Origin: Capronia americana
Lineage: Eukaryota; Ascomycota; Eurotiomycetes; Chaetothyriales; Herpotrichiellaceae
NCBI GenBank assembly: GCA_016110215.1
Contig: JADWQD010000013.1
Coordinates: forward strand, 186,001-250,000
Direction of reading: 5' to 3'
Length of the DNA stretch: 64,000 bases
The notes beneath the pieces were generated by a model. That model was given only the letters and a program-made list of their open reading frames with translations, was not told the DNA's origin and did no database searches. Made by a program: the position numbers and the translations under genes. Of this stretch, positions 20,630-30,400 are shown piece by piece. Numbering within the stretch: position 1 is the stretch's first letter; the number at the start of each line of letters is the position of its first letter.

Positions 20630-22786
20630 TCAAGGGTGCTCCAAACTGACCAGGAAAATCGCTTGCACCGCAAGCTGCAAACTCCAGAGCCCAACCTTTT
20701 TGAACCGTCTTAACCGGGCCTGCTCGTCCGTGACATCCCGCGCAAAGGCATCGTACACTTCGGCCGACAAGTCATCCATCAAGCCGGAGTCAAAGACCGT
20801 CCAACTGCCGTCGAAATCTGACAGCCGCTTGACGACCCTGCAGTTGATAGGGATAAATGTGCGTCGCGAATTGATATAGGCGACAATGGGCCGGATTAGT
20901 GCGTTGTTGACGTATGACAGGTCACGCGTGAACAGTGGCACCACGGCTCGGACGTCGTTGAGATGGACTCGCAAATCCATGACAAGAAAGCGCTTGTCCT
21001 CTTCTCTCACTGTTTGAGCGCCCGGGGAAGGTACGACAACGCCACCAACAGCCATGGGCTCGTCCCCGGAGGCATATTCATCGAGGTGCTGTTGCTCGAG
21101 GTGTTTCTTGGAAGTAAGAGTGGCTTCCATGCGCTCGTAGAAATCAGTCATGACTTTTATGACCGAGTCATCGCTGTCGTTGGGGATCATAATGTCAGCC
21201 ACGATATCGACATTGCCTTCGTGTATCCAGGACAAAGGTCCGGTTGCGCCCCGATTTATGTGATCAATGTTGATCCCGTCAATGCGAATGCGAGACTGCT
21301 TCTTCCAAGGTTCATTGGTGGGATTTTCCGGATCGCTGAGTTGAACGCCAGTATAGGAATGCGTCTGGCGAGGGTGGATCGTGAACAGAGACTTGTCGAA
21401 TTCTCCGGTAATGCTATTGGCAGAGAGGAAGTCGTAGAATAGCCACTGTTTCCGCAGTCGGGGCAAGTCTGCGGTGTAGATGCTGACGGGGAAGGGCCTG
21501 AAACCCTCTGGTTGAAGCACAGTCAAAAGTAGATCCTCAATCTTGAAGGACTCGATTTCAAAGTCTCCGGGGTTGTGCTCGTGTCGATATGATTTCGGAT
21601 CGATCTCCTCACCCGTGGCGAAGACATGCGTTCGATCGACAACGCCTCGCACGTGCTTGACCTCGACGTTCTGCAAGGGACCTTTCGAGTTCCACCATTT
21701 GTTGAAGGACAAGGTCACATTGATCTCCCCTATGGTGATGTCGAATTGTGTGTAATTCTGCTCTTCTGGGGAGACGGGGTCTTCCGTGGATGACGCCTGT
21801 GCAGCTGCCTCTGGCGAGCCCTTGGACACGTTGGACTTGGTTCGACCCGGTCGTCGGGAGACAAAGACATTCTTGAATGTGATGACGCCGTCACCCCATT
21901 TAGGTACAATGGCTGACTCAAAGACGACGTGCAAGCCCGAGGATTTGGTTAGGTAGTTCCCAATCCAACCAGCCAGGGTCTCCTGCGCGAAGACAGTATT
22001 GATGGCTAGAATGGCCAAAGAGACAAATGTGGTTGTACCAATGACGAACCAGATGACATGACCCAGCGCGATCCAGGAGATGAAGCCGACAATCTCGTCC
22101 ATGTTGAACGGCCGGCTGCTCTTGATGGTAAACCATTTGAAGTGCACCTTGAGTCTTGACCAGAAACCTGTCGCTGCCGCCAGAAGTTCTTGCTTTGTTG
22201 GGCGGTGGAATTGCGGCATGTGTAGTCTATCGTAGAAGCTGCTTGAGTGCCCGTGTTGTTGCTGTCCTGGACCAGCCTTCGAAGGATTTTCTCCTGCCGC
22301 CGGTTCCGATGCATTCTCTGCGCCGCCTTGTCTGTACCGTCCGTCTCTTTCCTTCTCTGATTTCTCCCGGAGAGCGCGAGTGGCATGAAGATCTCGACGT
22401 TGTATGGAAATGAAACGACCACTTAGACGGTGCCCAAGCTCTCCATGGCGTTGTTGGAGCCCTAGAGCCCCGGGATTGCAGGTGTGAACATTTCGCACAG
22501 CAAGATAATTCGGCCGTGAGGGAATTTCCGTCCATCGCGGTCGATCGAGTCGTTGGAGCCAACTCTGATGCTGGCATGCCCCCGGCCGTGAGGAAAGCCC
22601 CACAGACTGTCTTTCGTGGCCGAAGGTGTTTTCGGGAGTGTTGATGGTTGATATCCGTCTCGGAACATGGTATCTGAAGCTTCGGTCGACGCAGGGTGTG
22701 CGGCGCTGGACAACTCGTGTCGCTCGTGGCGCGATAGCAGCGATTCTCGAGACATCACATATGCCCCGAAACAAGGCTTCCGTCAT
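20630..22786 (-). CDS. mdm31: Mitochondrial inner-membrane protein Mdm31
   Basis: Orthologue of yeast Mdm31/Mdm32, which are inner-membrane proteins needed for mitochondrial morphology, mtDNA inheritance and cardiolipin homeostasis. The single exon gives 718 aa. The chosen start (MTEALFRGICDVSRIA) opens an Arg-rich, acid-poor leader that fits a matrix-targeting sequence. A Gly/Gln-rich stretch follows, then a transmembrane segment ALGHVIWFVIGTTTFVSLAI with AINTVFAQETLAGWIGNYL, and the conserved inter-membrane-space domain (FESAIVPKWGDGVITFKNVFV, NVEVKHVRGVVDRTH, SWIHEGNVDIVADIM, DLRVHLNDVRAVVPLF). The C-terminus is hydrophobic (GLWSLQLAVQAIFLVSLEHP), matching the second membrane anchor. It is divergent from PNO1 with 267 bp between starts. 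Confidence 0.93.
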   Translation of the reverse strand: MTEALFRGICDVSRIAAIAPRATRVVQRRTPCVDRSFRYHVPRRISTINTPENTFGHERQSVGLSSRPGACQHQSWLQRLDRPRWTEIPSRPNYLAVRNVHTCNPGALGLQQRHGELGHRLSGRFISIQRRDLHATRALREKSEKERDGRYRQGGAENASEPAAGENPSKAGPGQQQHGHSSSFYDRLHMPQFHRPTKQELLAAATGFWSRLKVHFKWFTIKSSRPFNMDEIVGFISWIALGHVIWFVIGTTTFVSLAILAINTVFAQETLAGWIGNYLTKSSGLHVVFESAIVPKWGDGVITFKNVFVSRRPGRTKSNVSKGSPEAAAQASSTEDPVSPEEQNYTQFDITIGEINVTLSFNKWWNSKGPLQNVEVKHVRGVVDRTHVFATGEEIDPKSYRHEHNPGDFEIESFKIEDLLLTVLQPEGFRPFPVSIYTADLPRLRKQWLFYDFLSANSITGEFDKSLFTIHPRQTHSYTGVQLSDPENPTNEPWKKQSRIRIDGINIDHINRGATGPLSWIHEGNVDIVADIMIPNDSDDSVIKVMTDFYERMEATLTSKKHLEQQHLDEYASGDEPMAVGGVVVPSPGAQTVREEDKRFLVMDLRVHLNDVRAVVPLFTRDLSYVNNALIRPIVAYINSRRTFIPINCRVVKRLSDFDGSWTVFDSGLMDDLSAEVYDAFARDVTDEQARLRRFKKVGLWSLQLAVQAIFLVSLEHP

Positions 22787-23053
22787 GATTGATACGACAT
22801 GTTGCTTGGGGGGAACCTGGAATGTGCGGACGCCTCTGTGACGGTGATGTGGTGACGAGACAAAAGCATGTGCAAGATGATGCAACTGCAAACTTGAAGG
22901 CCTCGTCCGTCGCTGGTGCGGAGAGCGACATGCACGTCCACATCCATTTTTCCACACTGCGGAGAAATTTCTCTGCTGATCAGATCACCACCCAACAGAC
23001 GACCTTCAGGCGCTCAAGAAAAGAATAGAGCAACAACAGCAACAGGAGACATT
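22787..23053. promoter_or_regulatory. Divergent promoter MDM31 / PNO1
   Basis: 267 bp separate the two start codons, so both promoters and both 5' UTRs must overlap here. Immediately before the PNO1 ATG is an A-rich leader (agagcaacaacagcaacagg). Confidence 0.6.
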
Positions 23054-23848
23054 ATGCCTGCTCCAACAGCGCTGCAGCGCGCTCCCGCTGCACTTGCAGA
23101 GTCAGAACCGCACAACATCCCGCTACCCACGACCACACACGATGAAGAACAAGACCTCGACATAATAACAGAGCCTCAACTACAGACCTCGCCTTCACAG
23201 AGACCCTCAGAACTAGACTCATCCATGGAAGTAGACGAAGAAGGCCGCCTGCGCTTCCTCCCCGCCACCACCTCCCCATCCTCCATCTCAGACACAGCAA
23301 TCCGAATCCAATCCCGCAAAGTCCCCATCCCACCACACCGCATGTCCCCACTCAAGACCTCCTGGTCCAAGATCTACCCACCTCTGGTCGAGCATCTGAA
23401 ACTCCAGGTGCGCATGAACATCAAGTCCAAAGCCGTGGAGCTGCGGACCTCGAAATTCACAACCGACGCCGGCGCATTGCAGAAAGGCGAGGACTTTGTC
23501 AAGGCTTTTACCTTGGGGTTTGATGTCGACGATGCCATTGCGCTACTACGACTAGACGATCTATACATTGAGACATTCGAGATCAAGGATGTCAAAACCC
23601 TGCAGGGCGAGCATCTGGGCCGGGCCATCGGGCGGATAGCAGGCAAGGATGGGAAGACGAAGTTTGCGATCGAGAATACGAGTAAGACGAGGGTTGTGTT
23701 GGCCGACACCAAGATCCACATTCTCGGCGGGTTCCAGAATATCAGAATTGCGAGGGAGGCGGTCGTGAGTCTGATTCTCGGCGCACCGCCGGGCAAGGTC
23801 TATGGGAATTTAAGGACGGTGGCGAGTCGGATGAAGGAGAGGTTCTAG
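23054..23848 (+). CDS. pno1: Pre-rRNA-processing protein Pno1/Dim2 (KH-like)
   Basis: Small-subunit ribosome biogenesis factor that binds the 3' end of 18S pre-rRNA, partners Nob1 and recruits the Dim1 methylase. Single exon of 264 aa, the usual length for fungi. The N-terminal 75 residues are acidic and Ser/Pro-rich. From about residue 95 the conserved region runs MSPLKTSWSKIYPPLVEHLKL, then LRTSKFTTDAGALQKGEDFVKAF, LRLDDLYIETFEIKDVKTL and the KH-like RNA-binding core with GRIAGKDGKTKFAIEN, DTKIHILGGF and APPGKVYGNLRTVASRM at the C-terminus. The ATG at 23054 gives MPAPTALQ; the frame is open further upstream, but that part overlaps the divergent promoter and is not family-like. Confidence 0.95.
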   Translation: MPAPTALQRAPAALAESEPHNIPLPTTTHDEEQDLDIITEPQLQTSPSQRPSELDSSMEVDEEGRLRFLPATTSPSSISDTAIRIQSRKVPIPPHRMSPLKTSWSKIYPPLVEHLKLQVRMNIKSKAVELRTSKFTTDAGALQKGEDFVKAFTLGFDVDDAIALLRLDDLYIETFEIKDVKTLQGEHLGRAIGRIAGKDGKTKFAIENTSKTRVVLADTKIHILGGFQNIRIAREAVVSLILGAPPGKVYGNLRTVASRMKERF

Positions 23849-24105
23849 TCATCGGCGCCAAGTACCCGAAGATATCACGACCGAACATGAACACATGGGC
23901 ACGCATCAGGGCGTTGGAAGGTTCTACGGAAGAGGCTTGGGCTGGGCGGTGGGCGGACAGGCAATCTGCATTTGAAAGCTGAGGATTGAACGACACGAGA
24001 TAGAGCGATTTTATGATGGGCTTAGGCAAACACCCGCCTGCCCTTCAGATATCTCTGAGCCTGATCCCCTTTCGCCGAGCTATGCATACAGATCTGATTG
24101 TGGGT

Positions 24106-24958
24106 TTAGTCTCTCTTGAGTGGCGTGAACGTCTCTTCAATCCCCTCCTTCGTAATCACGAGCATCTGTAACCCATCGCCCACCTCAATATGCCGTTCCG
24201 TCGCACTGGTGAAGGCATCCTTGACCAGCCCGATAACCACATCCTTGGGCAACTGCTCAATCTGCCGCTGCTGCAAATCATGTCCTTTGCCCGACGCCGG
24301 GATGTACTGGTTCTTGTAGTTGACCTGGTTGTCCAGGAAAGGCATAATCAGACTCGCCGCCGCGCCCGCCGCCCGACATTGTTCTCGCTCATAGCTTCCC
24401 ACTGGGTCGTATGAGTAGAGCGCTCCCTTCCCGTCTTCGTCCAGCCCGCCGAGGATTGCGTGCACGTAGTAGGGGAAGAATCTCTTCTGGTACAGGATGG
24501 TGGACAGTCGTTGCGCGCATGCTTTCACGCTCATGGGCTTGCCGTGTTGGTATCTGTACATCTTGACAATTGCATCGAGGCGTTCTTTCAGCGCGTTGCC
24601 ATCGGCTGCAAAGCCCACCACGGCGAGCACGATGCGGGATGTTTGTTCATCTGAGGAATCTTCGCCGATGCGGAACAGTTTGGGCACGAACCGGGAGTTG
24701 ATGTTGTAGCCCGACGTGGAACGCGTGTCGCCTGCTAGGATGGCGAAGCCGGCGCCCGTGATGCCTAGCGTCGAGCCGCCGTTGTCCGTGTATCTGTGCG
24801 GATCAGTTACTGAGCTTCAGGCTCGCATGAGTGAGAACTCACGGATAGAATGCATGTTGTTTGACTCCTGCCGCTTGTAGCGGTCCAGTCGCTGCATTGG
24901 AAAACGAGTAGCTCGGCTGATCTGATGCAATAGGCCCTGCGTTCATCAAGGAAGCCAT
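24106..24958 (-). CDS. pre7: Proteasome subunit beta type-6 family member Pre7 (20S core, beta6)
   Basis: Non-catalytic beta6 subunit of the 20S proteasome. Two exons (24958-24843, 24793-24106) with a 49-nt intron at 24794-24842 (gtgagt donor, cacag acceptor) encode 267 aa. The N-terminal exon reads MASLMNAGPIASDQPSYSF, and the splice gives HAFYPYTDNGGSTLGITG. Typical beta-fold features follow: FAILAGDTRSTSGYNINSR, VGFAADGNALKERL, FPYYVHAILGGLDEDGKGALYSYDPVGSYE and AAGAAASLIMPFLDNQV. The position that is Thr1 in active beta subunits is not used, as expected for beta6. It is divergent from the HCNGP-like gene with 235 bp between start codons, and convergent with PNO1. Confidence 0.95.
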
Positions 24959-25193
24959 TGTGAGACTATGTAGGTAGTAGATTGGGAGTGAAGGAGAGAC
25001 GAGCTTGGGTTATTGAATGTCTCTTCGAGAGTACGCAACTGCTCAGCCTAGTCGAATGGCGGCCGCCGTGGCTGGTGAATTGTGCCAAGCCACATCCCGG
25101 TGCGCCACAGGTAAGTCATTGTTTTCTTGAACTTGGATCACAATCCAACCTGAACTCACCTGGGGCTTACAGTGCCATTTTCTCTCTCGCAGA
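24959..25193. promoter_or_regulatory. Divergent promoter PRE7 / HCNGP with probable 5' UTR intron
   Basis: 235 bp lie between the two ATGs. Within it, 25111-25192 has a perfect gtaagt donor and a pyrimidine-rich tctctctcgcag acceptor, and the HCNGP start codon begins two bases after that acceptor. This looks like an 82-nt intron in the 5' UTR of the plus-strand gene. Confidence 0.55.
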
Positions 25194-25907
25194 ATGAGTG
25201 GCCTTGCGCTCGTAGGCTATGAAAGTAGTGACAATGAGGATGATTCACCCACCAGAGGTCCTGGACCCTCGCAACTTGCTTCGAACGGCACAATCAAAAC
25301 AAGCGAGGTTGCTACAGCGAGAAATGGCCATGAAGCGGCTGCCAAAGACATGAGTGAGGACGGCCCCATGGTAGGTCCTACGATGCCCGAACAATTCGAC
25401 GACCATGAGCAAGTACAGCCATTTGAGCCTCGACACCGAATGTCTGAACGTGAGACTATTCATGATCTCACACAGGCCACTCATCCCATGACATCCATAC
25501 CGCCTTCGCCCCCCGGTTCTCCAGATCCAGCACTCAATGCGAAATTCAAGCGATTCCTGGAACTCAAGGCGAGGGGGGTTCATTTCAACGAAGACCTGGC
25601 CAACAAGTCAACCTTCAGAAATCCAGGTCTACTGGCTACCATGACCAAACGGGTAGGCCTAGAAGACCATGATCAGTACAGAACGTCTCTGCCGGTGGAT
25701 GTCTTCAATCCCGCGGGATTTCCGCCCTCTGCATACAAGGAGGAGCTTCTCCGCAGTCAACAGGGCCTGAGAGAACAAGAACAGGCGACTAAGAAGTCTC
25801 TCTCGGCTGCCGGAAAGAGAAACATCGAGTTCGCTTCAGCAGGGACGTCTCGCAGTTCTAGTCGAGAATCGACGGCCGAGATGCCAAATAAACGGAAACG
25901 GCCTTGA
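25194..25907 (+). CDS. HCNGP/SAP30BP-like protein
   Basis: Single-exon protein of 237 aa. The family (human SAP30BP/HCNGP) is nuclear and has been linked to transcriptional regulation and to splicing of short introns. The N-terminus LALVGYESSDNEDD is the acidic signature usual for the family. The HCNGP region spans about residues 95-175: PPGSPDPALNAKFKRFLELKARGVHFN, STFRNPGLLATMTKRVGLEDHDQYRTSLPVDVFNPAGFPPSAYKEEL. The C-terminal tail is Ser/Arg-rich and ends in a basic NKRKRP that could serve as a nuclear signal. The ATG follows a putative 5' UTR intron by one base. Confidence 0.88.
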   Translation: MSGLALVGYESSDNEDDSPTRGPGPSQLASNGTIKTSEVATARNGHEAAAKDMSEDGPMVGPTMPEQFDDHEQVQPFEPRHRMSERETIHDLTQATHPMTSIPPSPPGSPDPALNAKFKRFLELKARGVHFNEDLANKSTFRNPGLLATMTKRVGLEDHDQYRTSLPVDVFNPAGFPPSAYKEELLRSQQGLREQEQATKKSLSAAGKRNIEFASAGTSRSSSRESTAEMPNKRKRP

Positions 25908-27473
25908 TGACGTGTTCGACCCGTGCTCATTTGATCTTGGATAAAGGGCTGAAACAATCATCCATCTTACCGGGTAGAGACACCAAGGCCACCCTGCGTA
26001 GGGCTGTCTAATGCGGAGGTCTCTTGACCTCGACGCCGGTGTACTGTGCATGCTTCACTTTACCCAGATGCAACTTTCCTTTCTGGGAGCCGCCTGAAGA
26101 GACAGCTGCTGAAGACGAGCAGCAATCACCGGCCTTTGCCTCTTGTTGGAACGGCTTACTTCCAGGGAGGGATTCGAAAGTCCTCATTCTGTCTTGCCAA
26201 CGCAGACAGCTCGTGCGCGAACACCCTCAGGTCCGGACGATGGTCAGCGGGAGCCCAGTGGCGATCCTGAAGAATCCGGAAGACGTCGTTCCAGAAAGCT
26301 GAGTGGCCACAAACAGATCTGGCCGGTGTGAAAGAGTGTTCGTGATGTGCATGGAACCCGGAAAAGCAGAGGTGATTGGATCGTGGTGAGGGCCAGAGGA
26401 GGCCAATCACACGGAAGGACTCGGACCGACATTGTGTTCCTGCAGCTGAAACGTCGCGTCGACATGATGGAGGGGTTTCTCTGGAGGTACGAGGTACTTG
26501 GACAAGTAGAGGAAAAGCGCAGGACGGTAGGCCTAAGTCGTCCGTGTGAGTGCGGCGTGGGCAATGCTCATTCAGGTCCTTCTCGTGTTCCGTCGAGTCT
26601 GTCAAGCAGGGGAAAGGGGACACCTTCGTAGTTCTGCATTCTGCATCGTAACCTTCGCTTCGCTTGACGGATTTTCAGGGTCCAGAATCTTATCGATGTT
26701 GCCGGGATGACCTCGAGAGCCAAACGCAACTTGGGGTGGGTGCCCCATATGCGTAAAGCTGCAGCTCTAGGCGGCTGTTAGGCGTGGCTCTAACCCTGTT
26801 AGCAGCGAGGAGGTGACGGCGAGCCGAGCACGTTTGTTTCATCCACTGCCGCAAATGTTTGAGAATTTGACCAGGCGCAACTCTGCCACATGAGACCGAC
26901 CGGTTTCCTTGCAGCAGGAAGACCAGATGCTGGCTCGTGCGAGAGCCACGCCAGACGTCAAATCCGAGTCAGCGCACTGACAAATTGTCAAGGCTCGAGA
27001 AGATCAACAATATTTGGATTCGGACACGCGTCGAAGACGATGGCGAGGTAATCGTAGGCGTCTGCTTAGGTCCCTTGGTGGAGGCTGATTGCGTCTTTAT
27101 GAAGGACTTAGCAAACGAGTGGGAGCCAGTTGGACGCTCGACCTGGGACCTTCACATCCACCTCCACCCTCGTAGCACCCTCGTCTACACCAATCACCTG
27201 CATATCGACGTCTTTCCGGCGCTTAACTGCCACACCTACAAACTGCACCTCCTGCTCGTGGTGCTGGAGAGAGCTCCAGCGAATCGAAGGCCCTCGCCGT
27301 CGGGCTCTATGCGAGCTGTGAGCCTCTTGCGACGCTGTCAACTCCTCTTCACGCCGCTTCGCGCAGCTGGCCTGTCAGCGGGCTCCAAGTGTTTCTTCCC
27401 CTGTCTCTGTACCAATAATGGCTCCGAGTTAAACACGCCGGTTCCCCATGCAGCCTGATCGAGTTGCCCCAAA
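25908..27473. other. Intergenic region upstream of the BEM3-like gene
   Basis: About 1.6 kb. Several open frames exist, the longest (26937-27458) beginning with GTG and having no domain. I read this as the 3' end of the HCNGP-like gene plus a long promoter/5' UTR of the RhoGAP gene. No repeats were noticed. Confidence 0.4.
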
Positions 27474-30400
27474 ATGTCCCAATTGACTGGCGACACAATT
27501 CCCCCTCCGTCTCCCCAGGATCGCCTGGCCCAAACAGCCGCCGCTGTTTCGACTTCACCGCTGGCCGGTGCTCACCCGTCCATTCTGGCCTCCCGCAGGC
27601 AGCAAGGCCCCTCGGTGCTACAACCTGGCTTAATCCCTCGAGACTACCTGAGCACGCTCTCCAGCTCAAGGTCGCCTTCGGGTCAGCAGCGCAAGGTCTC
27701 GGAAGAAAATAATCTAGTCGGGCAGACACCAACACCAACTAATGAGTCTGGAAAGAGGTCGGCCGGAAATACAGTCGAGGGCAAGAGTCCCTTGACGCGG
27801 CAGGAGAGCAACGACCACGGTGGTGCGCGAGCTGAATCGGACGCCGCGCCCAGCCACCGAGAGACACACATCATATCGCGCTCGCAGAGCGACAAAGACC
27901 CAGGGGCTGATTCTCTATCAGAATCGCCGAAGTCTTACGGCTCGCTGACGTCGACCACGAGCGCGCACCCACCCAACAACATGCCGCGGACGTCGTCGAT
28001 TGACTCCGCCATATCCAACGTCTCGAATCCCTCGCACCTTGCAAGAAGTGCTGGCGAGGGTAAAGAGCTGACGCGGGAGGAAGTCCTCAACCTCATTGCT
28101 ACGGCCGGTTCGGCAGAGAATCTCGTACAGCACCTCCTGAGAGACAAGAATCATGCAGCTGCTCAGAATGCGCAGTTGTGGAAACTCGTGGACAAGCAAC
28201 GGGCGCTCTTGTTAGGTCTGAACAAGGACTTGGAGCGACTGACGAAGGAAAGAGATCGGTACCGGAAAAAAGTGAAAGAGTTCCAGGCTCAACCTTCAGC
28301 TGCACGGGTTGACCGTTTGCGGGCGGAAGATGGATACTCACCTCAATCTGATGGCGAGTCGTCGGCCACATTTCAGGAACCGATGCCGGTGGCAGGGTCG
28401 GACCTGAAGCTGAGGCAAGAGCAGCAAAATCCGAACAAGACTGCCGCGACCGGTGCCCATGTGCAGAGCTCACCGCTCGACCCTGCCATGCTACCATCAC
28501 CCCTCCACTTACAACAACAGGCGCCTAAGATGCAGAGCCTCGCAACACATCTTGCACAGCCCAGCTTTGCGGTTACTGAAGCTACTCCGCTGTCAGAGAA
28601 GCCTTCTAAGTCGTTCCAAGCTTCCCGAAAGGCACCGCCCAGACCGCTTGACCTTCGTCCGGCGAAGGAGGAAGTACCAGATCACCAGATTGTGGTACCA
28701 GCCGAGGCAATTGTCAGTGGGGACGAAGATGAGGACAGGGTGCCCGCTCAGCGAGGTCGGCGTAAGACTCGAGAGGAAGATGATCGAGACCGTGAGCTAC
28801 TTGCACTAAAGGAGCAAGAGGCGAGAAGTCGATCGAAGAGAGACAAAAAGTTGAAAACCGATGAAGCAGATGCGCCCACACTGGAACAGCTGCCTCTCCC
28901 ACCTACTGCTGCTGAAGTCACCCAAGTCGTACCTCCACGACAAGGTCACCTTTCGCCATCATCTGTCACATCAGGTTCTGTGGCTTCATCGACTCAATTC
29001 TCACTTCCTTTGCGAAGCCCCGGTCTTCCCATGAGTCCTCGCCCGTTGATCGGATCTGCTTTACCTATGTCTCCACGTCTACCCGGTGGCAATTTCCCTC
29101 TTTCACCCCGTGCGCCGAAGATGCCTCTTCCCATGCCAACTACGCCTGGCACCCAGGCACCTGCTCCACAGCACCAGTCTCAAGCAGCAGCTTCCGATCC
29201 ACAGAAGAAGCTTGGTCCTTCGGCGCTGTCCAAGATGAACACTGCTCCGGGCGCCGAGGCAGATCGCGGCCAGGTCCACGAGTCCCCTTTGAGCCCCGGA
29301 GAGGCGCCATCAGTCAGCCGTCGACTTGCCGATCCCAGCTGGCCGGACCTCTTATTGCCTCCAAACGCCTTGCCCTCGATCCAGGTCAAGGTGGCGTCTT
29401 CCCGACTTCGGCCCTCGAGAAACAGCATGCTTGGGCTGAGGACGCAGGAAGAGAATGCAACGTTCAGCCTGTCGGTCTTCGAACGCGCAACCTCATCCGA
29501 ACTCTGGCGGGTTGAGAAGTACCCGAGCTTGCTTGCAAACCTCGAACAGCAACTCAAGCCCCGATGTGCGGATCTGCCCAAACTGCCCGACCGCAAACTC
29601 TTCGTAGGCCACGCCCCGGCAATGGTGGACGCCCGAAGGAATTCGATCAACGCCTACTTCGACGACCTCCTGGACACGCCCATGGACGAGAAAGCGGCCG
29701 CGATCATTTGTCGATTTCTGTCAACAGAGGTCCTAGAGCCGCAGCTCACTCTGCCTTCACAGAATCGTGAAGACGCACAGCCGAAACCAAGTCAAGAATC
29801 CCACTCGGGCATCCCCACGAAATCGGGCTATCTGACCAAAAAGGGTAAGAATTTTGGAGGATGGAAGTCGCGATATTTCGTCCTCGACAGTCCAGAGTTG
29901 CGATACTTTGAAGCCCCAGGCGGTGCGCACCTCGGGACCATCAAGCTGGTCAATGCCCGCATCGGGCGGCAAACGCAGTCTGACCCGGCAGCACATACAG
30001 AGGTCGAATCCGAGAACCAGTTCCGTCATGCCTTTCTCATCCTCGAGCCCAAGCGCAAAGACTTGAACAGTCACGTTCGCCACGTGCTTTGCGCCGAGAG
30101 CGATGCGGAGCGGGACGAGTGGGTAGAGACATTGCTGCATTACATTGACGAGAAGCCGGTCGATCCCAAATCACAGTATGGAGCTGGCATTCAGTCATCA
30201 CATGCAAAAGAGGCTAGAAATGTTCCCAAACTCGGGCATGAGGACGGAGAGTCGCGATCCAACGGCAGCCCCCAGACGCACGTGGATACGCCTTCTCCGT
30301 CCAATGCATCCAGCCATACTCCGGACCTTGTTCCAGAACCCATCCCGGCCTCCAAGCCTTTCAACATCTCGGGCCCAATTAACGGATCCGTAATTTCAGA

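Noticed and set aside
26937..27458. 173-codon frame upstream of BEM3
   Set aside because: Starts with GTG, has no domain, and lies where the RhoGAP promoter and leader are expected.
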